From contig CAUYUJ010018048.1 of assembly GCA_963575745.1 (NCBI GenBank), positions 472,300 to 536,299 on the forward strand: a stretch of DNA of 64,000 nucleotides. Direction: 5' to 3'. Every line of letters starts with the position of its first letter. Position 1 is the first letter of the stretch. Below, in pieces: positions 31,336-40,739 of the stretch. A program made the position numbers and the translations under genes. Origin of the DNA: Prorocentrum cordatum (lineage: Eukaryota > Sar > Dinophyceae > Prorocentrales > Prorocentraceae). The notes below the pieces were generated by a model, which saw only the letters and a list, made by a program, of their open reading frames with translations, was not told the DNA's origin and ran no database searches.

Positions 31336-31624
31336 CACCACTGTTGCAGATATACTGTTCGAGGGAATGCTTATGACAAATTGAGCGCCTGTGGATTCCT
31401 CAGAAAGCACTTGTTTTGTATCGGATTTGGAAACGACCGGTGGAATTTACGAGACTTCCCGAGGCCTCCCGCATCATCCTAACTCCTCCAATCTGCGTTC
31501 AGGGGGCTCCAGCAGAATTGGCCGTCGGAGAACCAAGTGGACTGATTCAATCGACCATTCTGCGGTGCACGCTGAGATGCGCACGTGCGCTGTAGCGCCG
31601 ACCCGCATGACAGGGGGCAAAGTG

Positions 31625-32130
31625 AGGGAAGAGGAAAAGGTTGGAGGAGGAGGAGGACGAGGAGGAGGAGGAGGAGGAACAGGAAGAGAAGGAGGAAAAG
31701 GACGAGGAGGAGGAGGAGGAAAAGGACGAGGAGGAGGAGGAGTAGGAGGAACAGGGGGAGAATGATGATGATGATGATGAGGAGGAGGAGGAGGAGGCGG
31801 AGGATGAGGAGGAGGAGGAGGAGGAGGAGAACGAGGAGAATGACAAGACGAAGATTCGGAGGACAACGACGAAACATAATAATAATGAGACTAAGAAGAA
31901 CACGAGGAATAATATCAAGACTATTCATAATCAGAAGACGAATACTAATACTAGTACCAAGAATAATAATACTAATACGGGAAAGAAACATAATGCCAAA
32001 CACATTAAGGATAATATTGTATGAGGAAGAGGAGGAAGAGGACCAGGCGGAGGAGGAGCACGAGGAGAAGGAGGAGGGGGATTTGGACGTGGAAGTGGAG
32101 GTGGAGGAGGAGGAGGGAGGAGGTAAGAAC
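31625..32130 (+). repeat. Purine-rich (GGA)n/(GAA)n core
   Basis: 31635-31835 and 32020-32128 are almost pure A/G; 31865-32015 is AATA-rich. The strand asymmetry is nearly complete. Frames read poly-Arg, poly-Glu or poly-Gly and are spurious. Confidence 0.9.
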
Positions 32131-32214
32131 GTCGCATTCCATTATCAGCACTTCCATGGCGTTGTGTGTACCTGTCCGCAGCAGATCCTCACCTGCATGG
32201 TCCTTCTACTTGTT

Positions 32215-32458
32215 TTGTGCACGCCAGCACTGATGTGCACACCAGCTTTGCATCGCATGCGGATGCTGTGGTGTAGACAAGCGCTGCGGTGCGCGCAAGC
32301 AATTTGGTGTACCCAGGCGCTGTGTTGCACATGGTTGCTGCGGTGTACACATTCGCTGTGTTGTACCCCGGCGTTGTGGTGCGCGCACGAACTGTGGTGT
32401 ACACGGGCGCTGCGTCGCGGACGGTTGTTGCGGTGTACGCAGCCGCTGTGGTGTAGTT
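32215..32458 (-). repeat. CACCACAGCG minisatellite, right arm
   Basis: GCTGTGGTGTACACAGGCGC-type units, the reverse complement of the left-arm array. Confidence 0.85.
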
Positions 32459-32802
32459 GCGCGTTGCGGTCCTAGTTGGCTTCGGTCATCCTTGGACATT
32501 CCTGGATGCCGTCCGCGCGGAACGTGAGGTCATTTGGGGGGGGGGCCTGGGCCGATGACAGCCGCTATTCGGGAAAGTTAAAGACGGGTTGTCGTGGTGC
32601 CGGAGTCACACGGCGGGGGGGGGCGTTACGTTATACCCCCCTCGCCCCCTCCCATAGCGCCCGTTATCACCGAAAGTAAAGAAACGCGCTCCTGCTTGCG
32701 TCGCACTGAAAGGTTTCGGTCGACGATCACGCGTTGGCGCCAACATGCGTTCTATCGAGCTAGCCTGCGCCAGTGGCCGAGTAAGGCTCAATCGAGCAAC
32801 AC

Positions 32803-32900
32803 AACTCGGCGCCTCCCCTCCCTGGCGCGCGGAGCGCGGCAGGTCAGGCGCCGCCAAGGGCGTCCAGCGCCGATATGAGAAACCCGCGTCGACCTCCGAA
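32803..32900. mobile_element. MITE-1 element, copy 4, left end worn
   Basis: The right end in reverse is intact, TTCGGAGGTCGACGCGGGTT then TCTCATATCGGCGCTGG. On the left only CTCGGCGCC..CCTGGCGCGC remains. Confidence 0.65.
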
Positions 32901-33207
32901 CATTTCTGTTTGTGCTGTTCTTACTCCTTCCTCTACTGAGGGCCATCCTTCCCGCTCCACAACTTAAGCATGCAAGTGTTCTCCTTCCTTCCATCCCATC
33001 CCATGTTCTCCTTCCTTCCATCCCTACTTCCTTCATCTCTCCTTCTCTTCCTCCTCCTTCCCCCCTCCCCGGTTCTTACGCTCGTAATTTGCCGATGCGC
33101 CGTTTGGGCGCCAGGCTTGACTGACTGACTGGCTACTGAGGGCCATCGAGCCTGCCTGCGTAACCCACCGAGCCAGGCTGAGGGCTGCCGTGCCAGCGCG
33201 GCTAAGG

Positions 33208-33332
33208 CGTCTTTCCCAGACACCCCCCGTCGTGTTTTTTTCGCAACGTGGCCCCCCAGAGGCCTGGACCCCTTCCTCAGGACCAGATTTCCATCCTGAG
33301 TCGTTTTCTGACGGTCCTGGGGGGTCCAGTGG
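33208..33332 (-). repeat. famA, copy 8
   Basis: CCCAGACACCCCCCGTCGTG, CCCCCCAGAGGCCTGGACCC, TTTCCATCCTGAGTCGTTTT, CTGACGGTCCTGGGGGGTCC. One of the fullest reverse copies. 32901-33207 before it holds CCTTCCTTC-rich spacer only. Confidence 0.8.
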
Positions 33333-33428
33333 TGGCCCCGGGATACCGATCATGGGCGAAATCCATCCGTCCTGACTTCTCCCAGCGAGAGGATGTCAGG
33401 GTCTCCTTCTTCCGCAGGAGGCATCTGC

Positions 33429-33529
33429 ACCACCACCGTGCCCGGCTAGGGGTGGTGTAGAGACCCTGCTCTCGAGGCGTATACACCATGCCAGGGCCCA
33501 GGGCGGCCCTGGTTAGGCACGGTGGTGGT
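33429..33529. repeat. Hairpin with 14-bp perfect stem
   Basis: ACCACCACCGTGCC (33429-33442) and GGCACGGTGGTGGT (33516-33529), with an inner GGGCCCAGGGCGGCCC stem. Confidence 0.7.
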
Positions 33530-33597
33530 ACACGGTCAAAACCCATGGGAAAGAAGGGTGCCCTGGCATCCGTGCATCTCGGGCCATTCCTTTGCCA

Positions 33598-33690
33598 GTT
33601 TCCACGTCCAGCGGCGTCTAGCTTGGAAGGTCCGAGGGCCTTGCGTCCTTACCGTGCGTCCTTACCATCGCTTTTGGCTGTATGGCTGCC
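33598..33690 (+). repeat. famF, copy 3
   Basis: TCCGAGGGCCTTGCGTCCTT, ACCGTGCGTCCTTACCATCG, GGCTGTATGGCTGCC. 33691-34040 shows a (GTTC)4 run at 33838 and no supported gene. Confidence 0.65.
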
Positions 33691-34049
33691 TTCTGTGCAT
33701 TCCCCCTCGCCGCCCACGGGCATACGTTTCACAAGTTTGAACAGAAGATCTATCTGTCGAGGCCACGGCCTCCACGCCATGCCTTACTGGGCACGGGCGG
33801 CCAGCTCCTCAGAGGAGCACGCACGACTCCGGCGTTCGTTCGTTCGTTCGTTGGTTTCCTCGCCGCCCAGGTGGCCCGGGGAGCGCGCCGACGGGTATGG
33901 CCCGCTGTGCGAGGGCTGGGCAGAGGGGCGGGCCCGCGGCCACGCCAGGAACGGCGGCGCACGAACAGCAGCTGGGGGGTATCCTGGGTGGGCCCGCTCG
34001 CTCTGCTGCCAGCCATCATCGTAGCACGCCTAGGCATGGCCGTGTGGGT

Positions 34050-34240
34050 GCCTCGGATGCCTGGGCATTTGCATGGGTATGCCTACGCGAGCATCGAGGG
34101 ATGCGTCCATGGACGTAGCTGGACGCAGCTGGGGGTAGCCGATGCTCAGGCATCGACCTGGTGATGCGTAGGCATCGAGCTGGCGATGCCTCGGCATCGG
34201 CAGGAGGGTGCGCAGGGTAGGCATCGATGGTTCAAGGTAC
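34050..34240 (+). repeat. GGCATCGAxxTGGTGATGC minisatellite
   Basis: Repeated (A/T)GGCATCG(A/G)..TGG(C/T)GATGC and GGATGC.TGGGCAT units of 18-30 bp. Confidence 0.7.
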
Positions 34241-34305
34241 CAGAGCCACTGGGCCGTGCCAGGGGGTATCCCAAGGTGAGCGACGCCAAACATCGACTAC
34301 ACGTA

Positions 34306-34485
34306 ATAGGGACCCTTCGCCGGGGTGACCTTTGGTTCGGGCTCACAGGGGCTCCCGATCGCTGAGCTCGATGCGATAGTGGCTGCTTGCGCGTTTGGAT
34401 TTGGCCACCTTTGGTCCCCTTCCTCCGCGCACTGAAGGTCACTCTTGCCTAGGGTCACTCTTGCATGTAGCCGCAAAAACGGGGT
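34306..34485 (+). repeat. famH, copy 2 (uninterrupted)
   Basis: GGGGTGACCTTTGGTTCGGG, GGGGCTCCCGATCGCTGAGC, CGATGCGATAGTGGCTGCTT, GCGCGTTTGG, CCTAGGGTCACTCTTGCATG, TAGCCG. It lacks the MITE-2 insertion seen at 8.7 kb. Confidence 0.75.
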
Positions 34486-34630
34486 CGTCTGCGCCGGCAT
34501 TGGCGCGCAAGCTGCCCGCGTAAGATTGCGCGTAAGCGCCCTCGTCTCCAGCGCAGCGTGCCGCGCTGGCGGCCCGCGCAAGCCCTGGCGTAAGGTCGCT
34601 ATGGCATCTCGCGTGAGGCCTCTGTCTTTC
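34485..34630 (+). repeat. famB, copy 5
   Basis: GGGGTCGTCTGCGCCGGCAT, GCGCGTAAGCGCCCTCGTCT, CGTGCCGCGCTGGCGGCCCG, GCGTAAGGTCGCTATGGCAT. Adjoins famH directly, as famB and famH-like ends do near 14.6 kb. Confidence 0.8.
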
Positions 34631-34799
34631 CGTCGTTCACGTGGGGGTCAGGGAACGAACCCAGATCATCCACGGCCAGAAAAGTTCCGTCACGGAGCTC
34701 GGTCGCGCCAACCTATCGGCCGCGACCAGAGGGGGCTGGATTTCGGTAACGAAGAGATGTCGCGCCAGGGCCCGAGTGAAGGTTTCGAAGTCGTCGACG

Positions 34800-34846
34800 G
34801 GTCGCGAATTACCGGCCCGCTCATTACCAGAATTCGCGACCAGATG
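34800..34846. repeat. GGTCGCGAATT hairpin
   Basis: GGTCGCGAATT, then ACCGGCCCGCTCATTACCAG, then AATTCGCGACC: an 11-bp perfect stem. It lies in a short frame without domain. Confidence 0.7.
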
Positions 34847-35074
34847 CCGAATTTCGGTCGTGAACGGTTCGTCTAGATCGTTACCAACAATTTATGGTAA
34901 CGGGTGATTTGAGAACCCAGCCAGGTGTTCATGGCTTCCCCTCTTCCATGGGCCGCTTCGGACGATTTTTCTCTCACCCACCTGTGCCCTCTATCTACGT
35001 ACCCGACCTCTACACCCCCCCGAAACAACTAATACGACCGAGTGGTTCAGAAACGCCCCGCGGGTGGACGTATC

Positions 35075-35290
35075 GCAACGTCAGAGGGTGATCGGGTCAG
35101 GGGGGTACATCAACCCCCAATCGTCCATTCTGGGCGGATCAGGGCCTGATGGCCCCACCCCGCCCACGAGCTTGCGGCCTCGCTATCGGGGGCTTATCGC
35201 CGACCTATCGGCGATGCACTGCCGATTCCAGGTCGATGCTCCGCCCCTAAGCTGGTCCCCCCATACGTTTGGCCCTCAGCCCCACTGGGA
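35075..35290 (+). repeat. famC, copy 3 (uninterrupted)
   Basis: CGCAACGTCAGAGGGTGATC, GGGTCAGGGGGGTACATCAA, CCCCC, CGCCGACCTATCGGCGATGC, GCCGATTCCAGGTCGATGCT, TAAGCTGGTCCCCCC. Because both ends are kept, it serves as the empty-site comparison for the copia insertion. Confidence 0.8.
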
Positions 35291-35317
35291 CGCGGACGGT
35301 TAAGTAAGTCCTCCCAA

Positions 35318-35378
35318 GTCGTCGTCGTCGTCGTCGTCGTCGTCGTCTTCGTCGTCGTCGTCGTTGTCGTCGTCGTCG
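35318..35378 (+). repeat. (GTC)n array
   Basis: About 60 bp of GTCGTC with TTC and GTT interruptions. Confidence 0.9.
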
Positions 35379-35624
35379 AGGCCGCCAGGCTGCCGCCAGG
35401 GACCCAGACGAGAAGCAACTTTTGGTTTTGAACCTTCTGGTTGCAGCGGCTCGGGCGTCGTTCCCCCCCCCTCCACAGTTTTTTGTTGTTTGTTTTGTCG
35501 TGTTCGGATGCTGATGGAGAATCTTGTATCCTGCCAGGTCGATTGGCGCATTGCCTTTTTTTCTGATCTGGGGAGGGCGGTGTGGCCGCGGCTTCTGCGG
35601 GCCTGCGCCCGCCGGGTCTGGTCC

Positions 35625-35685
35625 CGCGGCCGTCTTCGCCAGAGGGTGTTCTGCCAAAGGGGCTTCCGTCCATCCCCGAGCGTTG
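35625..35685. repeat. MITE-3 partial copy
   Basis: CGCGGCCGTCTTCGCCAGAG and CCAAAGGGGCTTCCGTCCAT, CCCCGAG: the right-hand third of the element only. Confidence 0.5.
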
Positions 35686-35924
35686 CCTCGAGCATCATGC
35701 GAAGATCGATCGGAATTTGTTGCGTACGTAGCTGCATGCACAGTGTAGCACAGGCGAGAGAGACGGGCTTGCAGCAGGGCGTCCCAAACTCCGCAGCCGC
35801 TTTTAGCCTCAGTGGCCCCGTGAGGGGCCGTGATAACAGCACGTATTTCCTGTACACGCGTTTGGGTCCAGGAAAGGGTCCTTGGGCCGCGGGGCCCACA
35901 CCAGCTCAGGATGGAACGCGGGGT

Positions 35925-36650
35925 GCACGTCTGGAGCACGTGCAGTCCGGTCGCTGCGGGGCTTGGTGGCAGCCTGTTCTGGGATCTCTTGGCATCTTGG
36001 GGGCTTCTTGGTGCCTCTTCAGTCTTGGGGCGCTCTTGTACCGTTTGGCCCCTTCGGAGGCCAGCCTGTGGGACTCTCGCGGCCGCCATGGGGCTCTGTT
36101 GGGGTCCTCTTGGGCCGTGTTGGGGGCCTCTTTGGCAGTCTTGGGGGTCTCTTTGGACAGTCTTGGAGCCCTCTTGGGCCGTCTTGGGGCCCTCTTGGGG
36201 GCTCCCTGAGCTGTCTTGGGGCCGTTTTTGAGGCTGCTTTGGCCATCATGGGCCTCTGAGAGTCGAAAGCGGCGAGAGCACTAAATCATTGAAACATTTG
36301 AGGCAAATCAATGATTTTGGCACCTTTAGTCGTTCAGGGGGGCTTTGGGGGCCCTCCTGGGGCCATCTTGGACCGTCTTGGGGCCCTCTGGGCGCGTATT
36401 GAACCCGTCTTGAGCCGGCTTGACGCCTTCTGGGGCCCCAAGCAGCCCACGGGGCTCAAATCACACATTTTCCCGTACGTTTTTGTAGGTTTTGAGGCCT
36501 AGGGGAGGGGCTCGGGGGGAGACATAAAAATGCAATCGAATGCAATATGAAGCAATCATGTAAAGATTTGGCGCATTGGATACGTTGCTCTAGGACGGTC
36601 GCCGAAAAACGCTGCCGCTCAGCACGTCACCTCCGGACGTGGATTCCATT
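35925..36650 (+). repeat. Duplicated minisatellite block, unit 1
   Basis: GGGGTGCACGTC(T/C)GGAGCACGT, then many CTTGGGGGCCTCTTGG units, then CCCCTTCGGAGGCC.G.CT..GGGA, TCTCGCGGCCGCC, GGCGAGA.C.CT.AA, AAATCAATGATTTTGGC, GGGGGGAGACATAA(A/T)AATG and CTCAGCACGTCACCTCCGGA. The same order returns in unit 2 about 1.1 kb on. Confidence 0.8.
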
Positions 36651-37770
36651 CGCTTCGCGGGGTGCACGTCCGGAGCACGTACATTCCAGACGTTTTTGGA
36701 CCTCTGGGAATTTCTTGGGGGGCCCTTGGAAGCCTCTTTGGGGCCTCTTGGGTCCTCGCGGGGGCGTCTGGGATGCCTCTTGGGGGCCTCTGGGAGGCCT
36801 CTTGGAGGCCTCTCGGAGCCCCGTGTGGGCGTCTTGGGGGCGCTTTTGCGCTCTCCCCCCTCCCTCCTGTTCATACTCCCTCCCCATCCCCTTACAGCGC
36901 CAGCTCTAATCATGGGCACCGCCGTGACCAACTTCCACCTGGCTGGCGCTGCGCCGCACTTCGCCCAGGGGGGAAAAATGACAGTACACTCCAGTCGCTG
37001 TGTGGGCTTTGGGGGGCTTCTATGGGGCCTTTTGGAGGCTTCTTGGGGGCTTCTTGGAGGCCTCTTAGGGGCTTCTTGGGGCTCCTTGGGGGCCTCTTGG
37101 GGGCCTCTTGGGGCCTCTTGGGGGCTTCCTGGGCCGTCGTGGCGTTTTTCTGCCGTCTCGCCCCTTCGGAGGCCGTCTTGGGAGCCTCTCGCGGCCGCCT
37201 TGAGCCCTCTTGGGGTCCTCTTGGGCCGTCTTAGGGGCCTCTTGGACCGTCTTGGGGGCCTCTTTGGGCCGTCTTGGGGCCCTCTTGGGCCGTCTTGGGG
37301 CCCTCGTGGGGACTTTTTGGTGTGTTCTGGGGCGATTTTGGAAGCTGTTCGGGCCGCAAAGGCGAGAACGCTGAAATATCGCCAAACCAGGGGAAAATCA
37401 ATGATTTTGGCCTCTGGGGGCGCATTTGTGGGTGCTCTTGGGGCCCTCTTGGGCCGTCATTTGGTTTTTTGGGGCCCTCTTGGGCCCATCTTGAGCAGTC
37501 TTGGCGCCCTCGTGGCCCCCCACGAGGCCTAAGAGGTCGAAAGCATAGATTTTCTATAGGTTTTGGTAGGTTTTTGAGCCCCGGGAGGGGGTCTCCATCT
37601 TAGGTCGACGGATGTGGCGTAGCCCTTGGGGGGGGGGGTAGGGGGGGAGACATAATAATGTAACGCAATACAATATTTGGCAATTATGCAACAATTGGAT
37701 ACATTGGGTACGTTGCATTATCGCCTCCGCAGAAAACGCTGCTGCTCAGCACGTCACCTCCGGACGTGGA
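36651..37770 (+). repeat. Duplicated minisatellite block, unit 2
   Basis: Same landmarks as unit 1, offset by about 1100-1120 bp, ending AACGCTGCTGCTCAGCACGT. The minus strand reads PRGPQ/APKRPP-rich peptides from the CTTGGGGGCC repeat, which are not taken as genes. 36850-36960 is a non-repeated insert. Confidence 0.8.
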
Positions 37771-38314
37771 CTCTCCAGGTTTGCGCCACATCCGCCGACC
37801 TAGAGCGATCTGAGGGTAGCTCGGGCCACCGTGCACGCGGATAACAACAACAAAGAGAGGAATGTATTGAAATCCGCTGCTTTTCTGTAAAATCTGTGGA
37901 TTTTCGCTTCTTGAGGCTCGAGGGACCACAGTCTCACACGCCGAGTAGAACCCAAGGGGTCGACGGTTTTGGGGGCCCAGTCAGAGCCGCCTACGATCCG
38001 ATTCGATGCGCTTCGATTCGCAGACTGGGGCCGTGATTCCGATCCGATTGAATGCGGGCCGAATCGCCGGTATCGGCCGGGGCCAGCTAGAGCTGGGCGC
38101 GGCGATCCGATTTCGACCCGATTCGGGACGATCCGCTAGCGATCCGGCCAGTTTCGGCTCTGATTCTGTCCGAACATCGGCGCCATCGTTGGGCCCTCTC
38201 GTCCCCAGGGCGTCGCGACGGGGAGTGACTGGAATCCCTCCTTCGGGCCCAGCTCGGGGGCAAGCAAGCAAGATGCTGAGTGCGAAACGCGCATGCGCAC
38301 ATAGGCACTATCAC

Positions 38315-38470
38315 GTGGAGTCGCAATATTTATCGCGACCCGCCACGCCATGGCCGAATACATGATATCCTGCCATTGAGCCGGAAGGGCCTGCACACCT
38401 TTGGCTGCCTCGCAGGCGTGCTTGTAAATTTCCTGGGGCCACGTTGCTCGTGGGCGCCCTCTTTTTTTCT
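38315..38470 (-). pseudogene. LINE reverse transcriptase C-terminal relic
   Basis: A minus frame reads KKRGRPRATWPQEI, then a helical stretch ending AQWQDIMYSAMAWRVAI. This matches the (K/R)GRP..RW..DI......W...A.....W pattern that ends many LINE ORF2 proteins, including the nested LINE at 48.45-48.63 kb (KAGRPQTRWAGDI). About 50 residues are recognisable; nothing upstream in the frame looks like reverse transcriptase. A 5'-truncated, decayed insertion is the simplest reading. Confidence 0.45.
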
Positions 38471-38804
38471 GGCATGGAGGGGGGAGGAGGAGGGGCTGAA
38501 GCGCATGCGCACCGCCCAACGCTGGGGGGAAAGCGGTGGGTCAGCGACGACGAGGGAAGAGGGCGTTTTTATTAAGCTCTGCAGGGGGAAGGAGGGGGGG
38601 GGAATGTTGGCGGCCATACGTAGCCTTTCGTTGGGAGGGCCTCTTGGTCGTCGTCCTCCTCCATCCTTTTCCTCATAAGTACCTCCCCCTCCTGTCGGGC
38701 CACCAGGTCCGTAGGCTGGGCCTTTCGTTTTGCTTGAGACATCCTTGCAATGCTCCAGGGCCTAGCACAATTCATGATGGAGGGGACGCCGTTTTCCAAA
38801 TGCG

Positions 38805-39205
38805 GCTCTCGCAGTCGCGCCGCGCACATTCGTCTCAACAGTCTGCGACAGCTTCAAGAATGGAGGGGGGGAGATGTTCAACATGGCTCTCTCGCCTTGT
38901 TGCTGCGCACATTCGCCGTAAACGTTTGAAGCAGCTTTAATGGGGGCCCGCTCGTTTGAACATATGGCTATCTCCGTCGCGCTGCCTGTATTGGCCATGC
39001 AAGTTTGCAGTTGAGGGTTGTCTTTTTTCCTTCAGAGTGGGCTCTCGCCTCAGCGACGCGCACATTCGTCTGAACATGTTGCACCAGCTTCGAGGATGGA
39101 CGGTGGTTCCTTTGCGACATGGGGATCTCGTTTGAGATTTCGTTTCGCCCAGGTGCTGGAAGCCATGCGACGGCTTCGCGGATGGGTTCCTTCTCAAGCG
39201 GGGCT
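38805..39205 (+). repeat. Degenerate 78-bp tandem repeat
   Basis: About five units: CTCTCGC..GCGCCGCGCACATTCGTCT, AACA.GTT...CAGCTTC.AGAATGGA, GG and an ACATGG end, starting near 38811, 38888, 38965, 39041 and 39123. 37990-38180 and 38560-38800 outside it show no gene. Confidence 0.7.
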
Positions 39206-39415
39206 CTCGCCGGACGCCCCGCTGATCTGCAGGAGCCCATGTTCACGCCCTCGTCAGCACTCGCCGGGTGTCTGCCCGGCGCCTGAATGGCAGGCCCGCG
39301 GGGCGCTCGTCTTTGGATGGGGTGCTGCCTGCGGTGCCAAAGGGAGGCCCGCGGGGCCGTGTGAGCCGGAGGTGGACTCCAGCAGTGGCGAAGCGTCCTG
39401 GCTCGCCTACAGAGC

Positions 39416-39567
39416 CCTACCAAACAATGTTCTGAGAACTTTTTGCGGTTTCCACGAAATGTTCTGAGAACCTTTCTGGCGGAGCATGTCTTGTTCTATC
39501 ATCTCAGAACCTTGTTTTTGTTCTTAGAAGACTTTTGGGTTCTAAGAACATTTCGTGGTAGGACTAT
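39416..39567. mobile_element. PAL-3 element
   Basis: Left CCTACCAAACAATGTTCTGA then GAACTTTT; right in reverse CCTACCACGAAATGTTCTTA then GAACCCAAAAG. A second inner copy, ACGAAATGTTCTGAGAACCT, follows the left end. 152 bp, AT-richer than its surroundings, non-coding. Confidence 0.75.
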
Positions 39568-39591
39568 AGGAATGCCGGGACGGCCGGTCCC

Positions 39592-39768
39592 TGCTCAATG
39601 GATAGACCTCCTACCCTGACACGTCGATTAGAGAAATGGCCGTTTTCGGTTCGCGAGAGGGCGTCGCGGCCGTCACTTTTGCGGGTCCAGGTCCGTCGGT
39701 TTCGGTCTTAGGGCGTTTTCACTAAAGGGTGGTTTACCAAAGGGAGTTCTGTCCACCGCCGAGTGAGG
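39592..39768. mobile_element. MITE-3 element, copy 2
   Basis: TIR pair ATGGATAGACCTCC and GGGAGTTCTGTCCACCGCC around TACCCTGACACGTCGATTAG, CGTTTTCGGTTCGCGAGAGG and CGTTTTCACTAAAGGG. The long outer direct repeats of copy 1 are absent here. Confidence 0.75.
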
Positions 39769-39927
39769 AGGGGACTTTGGCTGGGAGTGTATTGCAGCAT
39801 CGTTGATACATTTTGGCTTTCCTTTAGTCCTTCACTGAGATCCGACGTCACGAACAAAAACCGAACACTGCAGAATGCTCGACTGGATCGATCTGTGAAG
39901 GTCCTGGGGCCCCAGCCCTCCTTTCAC

Positions 39928-40015
39928 TCCTCCTCCTCCTCCTCCTCCTCCTCCTCCGTCTCCTGCTTCTCCTCCTCCTCCTCCGTTCCTTCTCCTGCTC
40001 CTCCTCCCTGCCCGC
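39928..40015 (+). repeat. (CTC)n array
   Basis: CTCCTCCTC units with CTGCTTCTC interruptions. Confidence 0.9.
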
Positions 40016-40369
40016 CCTCTGCTAGAGATCATCTGGGGGGGGTTCTCTGCAGAGGGCTCCAGGGTTATCTCCGGATGGGGGGGTATCTGGAGACCTCCTG
40101 GCGGCCTCTGGGGACACTCGGAGCCTGGCAGGGCACAGAGCATCCCCAGACCTCGACGCCCGACACTGTCGGCCACGCGCAGAAGGGGGGGGACGGGGAG
40201 GGGGGGCAGGTTTCTTAGGAGTACCCCTGCTTCTTAGAAGGCGCGGGTCTCGTCTGTAGATGTAGGCGTGGGCCGGCGCCTCGGTCTGAGAAGCCTTTCC
40301 CCCTACCCCCTACCTCCTTGTGCGCGCCGCCAACCTTGACGGCGGAAGATTTTTTGTCCGTTTTGGGCC

Positions 40370-40548
40370 TCCAGCTGCCCTCACTGGGCCCCAGGAGCGC
40401 GACAAGACGACAGTTGTTTTGTCATGTCGTTTTGTCCCTGGGACCGCCTTCGCATCCGGAGGCGGTTCGCGACTCAGGATGAAGAGCCAGTCCCAGGGCA
40501 GGGGTCCAGACCTCTGGGGAGCCACGCTGCGCAAGAGGTCTGGCGGAA
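40370..40548 (+). repeat. famA, copy 9, with insertion
   Basis: GACTCAGGATGAAGAGCCAG, TCCCAGGGCAGGGGTCCAGA, CCTCTGGGGAGCCACGCTGC. Before this, GGGCCCCAGGAGCGCGACAA..GACAGTTGTTTTGTCATGTC..GTCCCTGGGACCGCC shows about 50 extra bp, including an AAGACGACA / TGTCATGTCGTTTT motif pair. Confidence 0.75.
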
Positions 40549-40651
40549 TGTGCCTTTGGGGATGCAATCAGAGAGGATCGGATGAGTGGCTTTCCAAGGG
40601 CCCCCTCTCATCCCTGCCTGCATCGTGCCCCTTTCATCCCTTGCCCCTTTC

Positions 40652-40725
40652 ATCCCCTTGGCTTGCCTTGCCTCCCCTTGCGTTGCCTTGTCTTGCCTTG
40701 CCTTGCCTCGCTCCGCTCATTCCTG
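40652..40725 (+). repeat. (CCTTG)n pentanucleotide array
   Basis: TTGCCTTGCCT units, about 70 bp. Confidence 0.85.
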
Positions 40726-40739
40726 CATCGTCGGCCCCC

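Larger units (their letters stand above)
30591..32690. repeat. 2.1-kb inverted repeat with purine-rich core
   Basis: Left arm about 30591-31340, right arm about 32190-32690. The arms match in reverse: CATAACGGGCGTTATGGCCC against GATAACGGGCGCTATGGGAG; CTTATAACGTACCCCCC against GTATAACGTAACGCCCCCC; GATGACGTCACGTTTCGCGC against AATGACCTCACGTTCCGCGC; and GAATGACCGAGG against GGATGACCGAAG. Both arms end inside in arrays of TGTACACCACAGCG units, in opposite directions. Confidence 0.8.

Noticed and set aside
31585-32475. 296-codon Arg-rich plus frame and matching Ser/Leu/Pro minus frames
   Set aside because: Translation of the GGA/GAA core of the large inverted repeat.
30752-35378. Short-period arrays considered as CRISPR
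   Set aside because: Units are trinucleotides or minisatellites without unique spacers; the DNA is eukaryotic.
35247-37532. Several 190-300 codon frames with PRGPQ or GLLGASW repeats
   Set aside because: Made by the CTTGGGGGCC minisatellite; frame openness follows from the repeat unit.
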